Assembly: GCF_004959935.1 (NCBI RefSeq) | Contig: NZ_SMYN01000005.1 | Location: forward strand, 1 to 64,000 | Direction: 5' to 3' | DNA from: Falsirhodobacter xinxiangensis | GTDB taxonomy: Bacteria; Pseudomonadota; Alphaproteobacteria; Rhodobacterales; Rhodobacteraceae | Length of the DNA stretch: 64,000 nt | In this document: positions 60,363-64,000 of the stretch, one piece after another | How positions within the stretch are numbered: position 1 is the first letter of the stretch | How the letters are laid out: each line of letters begins with the position of its first letter | Notes under the pieces: model-generated | What the model was told of the DNA's origin: nothing | What the model saw: only the letters and a program-made list of their open reading frames with translations | Database searches by the model: none | Made by a program: the position numbers and the translations under genes

Positions 60363-61064
60363 TTACAAGGCTGATACATTCGTATTGTTGGGCCAGCCCG
60401 AAATTTCAGCCGCGACCAGTTCCTGAAGCCGCCAGAGGTTGCGGTCGCGCAGCCCGTGTTCCTCCAGCTTCATCACCGTGTTGTGCAGGTATTCGGCGCC
60501 CGATCCGCCATGGCCGCAGGCATGGGCCAGCCGCCACGCGACCTGATCTTCGGGCAGGCTGACGACCATCGGCCCTTTCGGCCCCGCCCAGAAGGTCAGG
60601 GCGCGTTCGGTGCCACGTTCGGTGCGCAGATTGATCCAGCGCAGGTTCCCGGCCATTTCCTTGGCGACCAGCTCGCGTTTCAAAAGCGCATGCAGCGCCT
60701 CGTCCTCGTGGCCGGCCGCGATCTCCATCACCAGCCCGGTGGTCGATCCGCCGCGCTCCAGCGCCATCATCAGGCCGGGGATTTCTTCGGACCCGCGCCA
60801 CTGGCGAATTTCAAGGCAGAAGCTGCGATGCCAGCCATGGGCGACGCCCTGCCGCACCGGCCCGACCGCAAAGCCGGGGTTCCAGATCAGCGAGCCATAG
60901 GCGAAGACGGGGATCGGGCCGTCCGCCTCGGCCCGGATCGCGGCGGCCATCGCGGCGTAATCACCGTCCGTCAGCGGCGTCCATGACGGATCGGGGCCGG
61001 GATCTGGGACATGGCGAAGCGAACGACGAACATGTTCGGCGGTAAGGGAAAGCGAGCGGGGCAT
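60363..61064 (-). CDS. chaC: ChaC-like gamma-glutamylcyclotransferase
   Basis: A 233-residue enzyme of the ChaC family, which degrades glutathione to 5-oxoproline and Cys-Gly. The signature is PVFAYGSLIWNPGF (about residues 51-64), with the catalytic Glu probably in MALERGG and WINLRTERG further on. The C-terminal SGAEYLHNTVMKLEEHGLRDRNLWRLQELV is typical. A glutathione transferase gene is at 63.1-63.8 kb. It converges on nothing; upstream is parE, 25 bases away, so readthrough is possible. Confidence 0.88.
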   Translation of the reverse strand: MPRSLSLTAEHVRRSLRHVPDPGPDPSWTPLTDGDYAAMAAAIRAEADGPIPVFAYGSLIWNPGFAVGPVRQGVAHGWHRSFCLEIRQWRGSEEIPGLMMALERGGSTTGLVMEIAAGHEDEALHALLKRELVAKEMAGNLRWINLRTERGTERALTFWAGPKGPMVVSLPEDQVAWRLAHACGHGGSGAEYLHNTVMKLEEHGLRDRNLWRLQELVAAEISGWPNNTNVSAL

Positions 61065-61088
61065 GACCCTTACATGGCACTTCGGACG

Positions 61089-63038
61089 TCAGACGTCCAG
61101 TTCCTCCACGAATTTTGCGTTTTCCTGAATGTATTGGAAGCGCAATTCGGGCTTCTTGCCCATCAGCCGTTCGACCAGATCGCCGGTCTGGCCGGGTTCG
61201 TCCTCGTCGATGGACACGCGGATCAGCTTGCGGGTTTCGGGGTTCATCGTCGTGTCCTTCAGGTCCTTGGCGTCCATCTCGCCCAGACCCTTGAAGCGTT
61301 GCACGTCGATCTTGCCCTTGCCGCCCAGACCCTTCTTCAGCCACTTTTCCTTTTCCGCATCGTCCGCGACATAGCGGCGGCGCGCGCCTTGCGTCAGACG
61401 ATACAGCGGCGGGCAGGCGAGGTAGAGGTGCCCCTTGTCGATCAGCGGGCGCATCTGGGTGAAGAAGAACGTCATCAGAAGCGATGCGATATGCGCGCCG
61501 TCCACGTCTGCGTCGGTCATGATGATGATCTTGTCATAGCGCAGATCATCCACGTTGAACCGCGTGCCCATGGAAACGCCAAGCGCCTCGCAGATGTCGC
61601 GGATTTCCGTGTTGTCGTTCAGCTTGCCGGATGCAGCGCCCAAGACGTTCAGGATCTTGCCCTTCAGCGGCAGAAGGGCCTGCGTCTCGCGGTTGCGCGC
61701 GCCTTTGGCCGAACCGCCGGCCGAATCGCCCTCGACGATGAACAGTTCGGTATTTTCGCGGTTCTTGGCGGTGCAATCGGTCAGCTTGCCCGGAAGACGC
61801 AGTTTCTTGGTGGCCGATTTGCGCTGCGTTTCCTTTTCGGCGCGGCGGCGCAGGCGTTCCTCGGCCCGCAGCACCAGAAAGTCGAGGATCGCGCCCGCCG
61901 ATTTCGTGTCCGCCGCCAGCCAGTTGTCGAAATGGTCGCGGACCGAGGATTCGACGTATTTCGCCGCTTCTTCGGTGGACAGGCGGTCCTTGGTCTGGCC
62001 GACGAAGGACGGCTCGCGGATGAAGATGGAGATGAGGGCGCAGCCGCCGGTCAGCATGTCCTCGCGCGTGATCTCGGACGCCTTGCGGTTCTTGACCAGC
62101 TCCCCATACGCCTTGATGCCCTTCAGCATCGCGGACCAGAAGCCGGATTCATGCGTGCCGCCCTCGGGGGTGGGGACGGTGTTGCAGTATGAATGGATGA
62201 ACCCGTCGCGGGTGGGCGTCCAGTTGATCGCCCATTCGACCGAACCGGGGACGTTGAACTTTTCGAAGCTGACCTTCCCGGCAAAGGGCTTGTCGGCATA
62301 GGTCGTCGTGCCCTCCATCACCTCGCCCAAGTAATCGGCAAGGCCGTTCGGATACTGGAACGTCGCCTCCAGCGGGGTTTCCCCATCGGCGACGGCGGTT
62401 TTCCAGCGGATTTCCACCCCCGAGAACAGATAGGCCTTGGACCGCACCATCTTGAACAGGCGCGCGGGCTTCAGTTGCAGATGGCCGAAGATTTCCGCAT
62501 CCGGGTGGAAGGTGATCGTGGTGCCGCGCCGGTTCGGGGCGGGGCCGACCTTGGCGACCGGGCCTTGCGGCACGCCGCGGGCAAATTCCTGCACGAACAA
62601 TTCGCGGTTGCGCGCCACCTCGACCCGCATGTGATCCGACAGCGCGTTCACCACCGAAGACCCTACGCCGTTCAGACCTCCCGAGGTCGAATAGGCCTTG
62701 TTGGAGAACTTGCCCCCCGCGTGCAGCGTGCAGAGGATCACCTCCAGCGCCGACTTGCCGGGGAACTTGGGGTGCGGATCGACCGGGATGCCGCGTCCGT
62801 TGTCGCGCACGGTCACGGAATGGTCGGCGTGAAGCTCCACCTCGATGCGGTTCGCATGGCCAGCCACCGCCTCGTCCATCGAGTTGTCGAGGATTTCGGC
62901 AACCAGATGGTGCAGGGCGCGTTCGTCCGTGCCGCCGATATACATGCCCGGGCGTTTGCGGACCGGCTCCAGCCCCTCCAGCACCTCGATGCTGGATGCG
63001 TCATAGGTTTCCAGGGGCTGGGAGAGGAGGTCGTTCAT
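61089..63038 (-). CDS. parE: DNA topoisomerase IV subunit B
   Basis: A 649-residue GHKL-type ATPase subunit. ATP-binding motifs are EILDNSMDEA, VRDNGRGIPV and GLNGVGSSVVNALS in the N-terminal third. The Toprim domain holds ELFIVEGDSAGGSAKGARN (about 438-456) and IIIMTDADVDGAHIASLL. The VHPHPKF-like segment GIPVDPHPKFPGKSALEVI is typical of ParE rather than GyrB, as is the shorter length (about 650). With ParC it decatenates daughter chromosomes. The C-terminus ends FQYIQENAKFVEELDV. Confidence 0.95.
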   Translation of the reverse strand: MNDLLSQPLETYDASSIEVLEGLEPVRKRPGMYIGGTDERALHHLVAEILDNSMDEAVAGHANRIEVELHADHSVTVRDNGRGIPVDPHPKFPGKSALEVILCTLHAGGKFSNKAYSTSGGLNGVGSSVVNALSDHMRVEVARNRELFVQEFARGVPQGPVAKVGPAPNRRGTTITFHPDAEIFGHLQLKPARLFKMVRSKAYLFSGVEIRWKTAVADGETPLEATFQYPNGLADYLGEVMEGTTTYADKPFAGKVSFEKFNVPGSVEWAINWTPTRDGFIHSYCNTVPTPEGGTHESGFWSAMLKGIKAYGELVKNRKASEITREDMLTGGCALISIFIREPSFVGQTKDRLSTEEAAKYVESSVRDHFDNWLAADTKSAGAILDFLVLRAEERLRRRAEKETQRKSATKKLRLPGKLTDCTAKNRENTELFIVEGDSAGGSAKGARNRETQALLPLKGKILNVLGAASGKLNDNTEIRDICEALGVSMGTRFNVDDLRYDKIIIMTDADVDGAHIASLLMTFFFTQMRPLIDKGHLYLACPPLYRLTQGARRRYVADDAEKEKWLKKGLGGKGKIDVQRFKGLGEMDAKDLKDTTMNPETRKLIRVSIDEDEPGQTGDLVERLMGKKPELRFQYIQENAKFVEELDV

Positions 63039-63098
63039 GGCCGCTCGATTCGTTTTGGAAGCCCCACATAAAACATTTCATGCGGGGCGGGGGCAAGG

Positions 63099-63758
63099 TC
63101 AGGCGGGCTCGGCCTCCCGCGCGGCCATCATCGACAGGAAGGCGGGGCGGGACTGGCAGCGGCCCAGCCATGCGCCCAGCGCCGGGAATTCCGCGATCAG
63201 GGCCGTCGCGCCCTGCGAATACCGGACGCATTCGGCCACGTTGATGTCGGCCACGGTGAAACGGTCGCCCACCAGCCAGTCGTTGCCCCCGAAGTGACGC
63301 TCCAGCCGGGCGAAGGGGCGGCGCAGCTTTTCGGACGCGATGGCGATGGCGGCCTGACCCTCGGGCTGCACGCCGCCGCCATTGGCAAGGATCCTCTGGA
63401 TCTCCAGCGCGCAGGCCTCGATGCTGGTGGCGGCCAGCAGCGTCCATTGCGAGATCAGCGCCTCCTCGGCCGCGTCCTGCGGGCCAAGAGCGCCGCCGTG
63501 GACGCGGGCGATATGCTGCGTGATGGCCAGCGATTCCGTCAGGATCAGGCCCTCGTCCTCCATGCAGGGTACCTGTCCCAGCGGGTTCACGGCCAGATAT
63601 TCCGGGGACGCGGTGTTGAACGGCGCATCTTCGGCCCGCGGGTTCGGCAGGCGATAGGCCTGGATCACCGGGACATGGTTGAAGGGCAGCGCGATTTCGG
63701 CCAGCAGCCACAGCGGGCGCGTCGCACGCGATCTGTAGACGCCGTAGATGGTCAGCAT
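63099..63758 (-). CDS. Glutathione S-transferase family protein
   Basis: A 219-residue cytosolic GST. The N-terminal thioredoxin fold has IYGVYRSRATRPLWLLAEI (about residues 4-22, with a Ser at the usual activating position) and the cis-Pro region NPLGQVPCMEDEGLILTESLAIT (about 58-80; Glu-Ser binds the glutathione gamma-glutamyl group). The C-terminal all-helical domain contains FTVADINVAE, the N-capping box. AGGAGAAG precedes ATG 63758. Substrate is unknown. Between it and the next gene are about 175 bases with no clear signal. Confidence 0.9.
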   Translation of the reverse strand: MLTIYGVYRSRATRPLWLLAEIALPFNHVPVIQAYRLPNPRAEDAPFNTASPEYLAVNPLGQVPCMEDEGLILTESLAITQHIARVHGGALGPQDAAEEALISQWTLLAATSIEACALEIQRILANGGGVQPEGQAAIAIASEKLRRPFARLERHFGGNDWLVGDRFTVADINVAECVRYSQGATALIAEFPALGAWLGRCQSRPAFLSMMAAREAEPA

Positions 63759-63933
63759 CGGTCTTCTCCTTTTGCCTGCGCGCGCATCAGACCACGCCGC
63801 GCCGCGCTGCGGAAGGGGTTCGGAACAAATCCGCGCCGGGTCGTTTATCTGGGGAATGAAATGCATTTACCGCTTGCCGGTGACGCCGCGCTGCGGCAGG
63901 GAAAGATTGGCCGAAACCGCGTAGACGGGGCAT

Positions 63934-64000
63934 ATGACACCACCCGAAGATCATGAACACCGGGCAGAAATCGTCGACCGCCTGTATGACGTGGCGCTCG
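63934..64000 (+). CDS. Start of a probable LuxR-family regulator (cut off by the window)
   Basis: Only the first 22 codons are visible (starting MTPPEDHEHR and reaching RLYDVAL). This beginning resembles the N-termini of LuxR-type helix-turn-helix regulators of Rhodobacterales, in which EIVDRLYDVALD-like starts are common. The assignment rests on this short similarity alone. No strong ribosome site is visible; GGGG lies three bases before the ATG. Confidence 0.45.
   Translation, partial: MTPPEDHEHRAEIVDRLYDVAL

Overview
The window is a gene-dense, GC-rich stretch of an alphaproteobacterial chromosome, most likely from the order Rhodobacterales. Evidence for this is the short-type ProS, a RpoH of the rhodobacterial kind, a phosphatidylcholine synthase, small lineage-type families (DUF4174, a DUF6497-like protein, DUF1194, DUF484, DUF3008), the dprA-topA and xerC-DUF484 pairs, and an Hda-like DnaA relative. 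I assign no genus. I see no rRNA, tRNA, CRISPR array, insertion sequence, prophage or integrase-flanked island, and no intergenic gap exceeds about 270 bases.

Layout. 0.2-4.6 kb: heat-shock-type sigma factor, ChaN-like haem-binding protein, coaBC, dut and a membrane-anchored MoeB/ThiF-like adenylyltransferase, all tightly packed on +. 4.6-7.8 kb: a small-gene, stress-flavoured stretch with topoisomerase IB, DUF3008, a one-helix membrane protein, a proline-rich micro-protein, 3-methyladenine glycosylase, a BON protein and a small secreted protein. 8.0-10.4 kb: a Rieske oxygenase and its reductase resembling GbcA/GbcB, which demethylate glycine betaine. 10.4-14.6 kb: a membrane protein with a palindrome in its promoter, a CbiX-like protein, a glutamine-synthetase relative coupled to a cation efflux protein, and an SH3 protein. 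14.6-21.1 kb: the cell-shape operon mreB-mreC-mreD-mrdA-rodA, ending in an overlapping ghrA-like gene. 21.4-23.1 kb: leuA with a leucine-rich, apparently leaderless leader peptide. 23.1-27.8 kb: CorA, a secreted PQQ-type sugar dehydrogenase, a secreted MORN-repeat protein and WrbA. 27.9-35.0 kb: ileS, GNAT-pcs, DUF484-xerC, gltX. 35.0-36.9 kb: bioMNY biotin uptake. 37.0-40.7 kb: dprA, topA. 40.7-47.3 kb: choline uptake (choXWV) divergent from betIBA. 47.3-50.6 kb: small proteins, a TerB/J-domain protein and a GNAT enzyme. 50.6-56.3 kb: ppx, ppk, an Hda-like gene and an AI-2E-family membrane protein. 56.4-64 kb: proS, a LolC/E-type permease, lolD, DUF1194, chaC, parE, a glutathione transferase and the start of a probable LuxR-type regulator.

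How the genes connect. Imported choline can be oxidised by BetA and BetB to glycine betaine, which GbcAB-like enzymes could demethylate. Pcs can alternatively put choline directly into phosphatidylcholine. Choline supply, osmoprotection, catabolism and membrane lipid synthesis are therefore all represented in one window, in three loci. The mre operon builds the lateral-wall elongasome. Polyphosphate synthesis and degradation (ppk, ppx) sit beside a replication-initiation regulator.

The most interesting non-gene signals are the leuA leader region, paired TGTCGC repeats before the gbcA-like gene, a 14-bp palindrome between the promoter elements of a membrane-protein gene, a GGAAC-N17-CGTT promoter before rpoH, and RNA hairpins in the choXWV operon and immediately before corA. 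I found no clearly new multi-gene system; most of the window is core chromosome.
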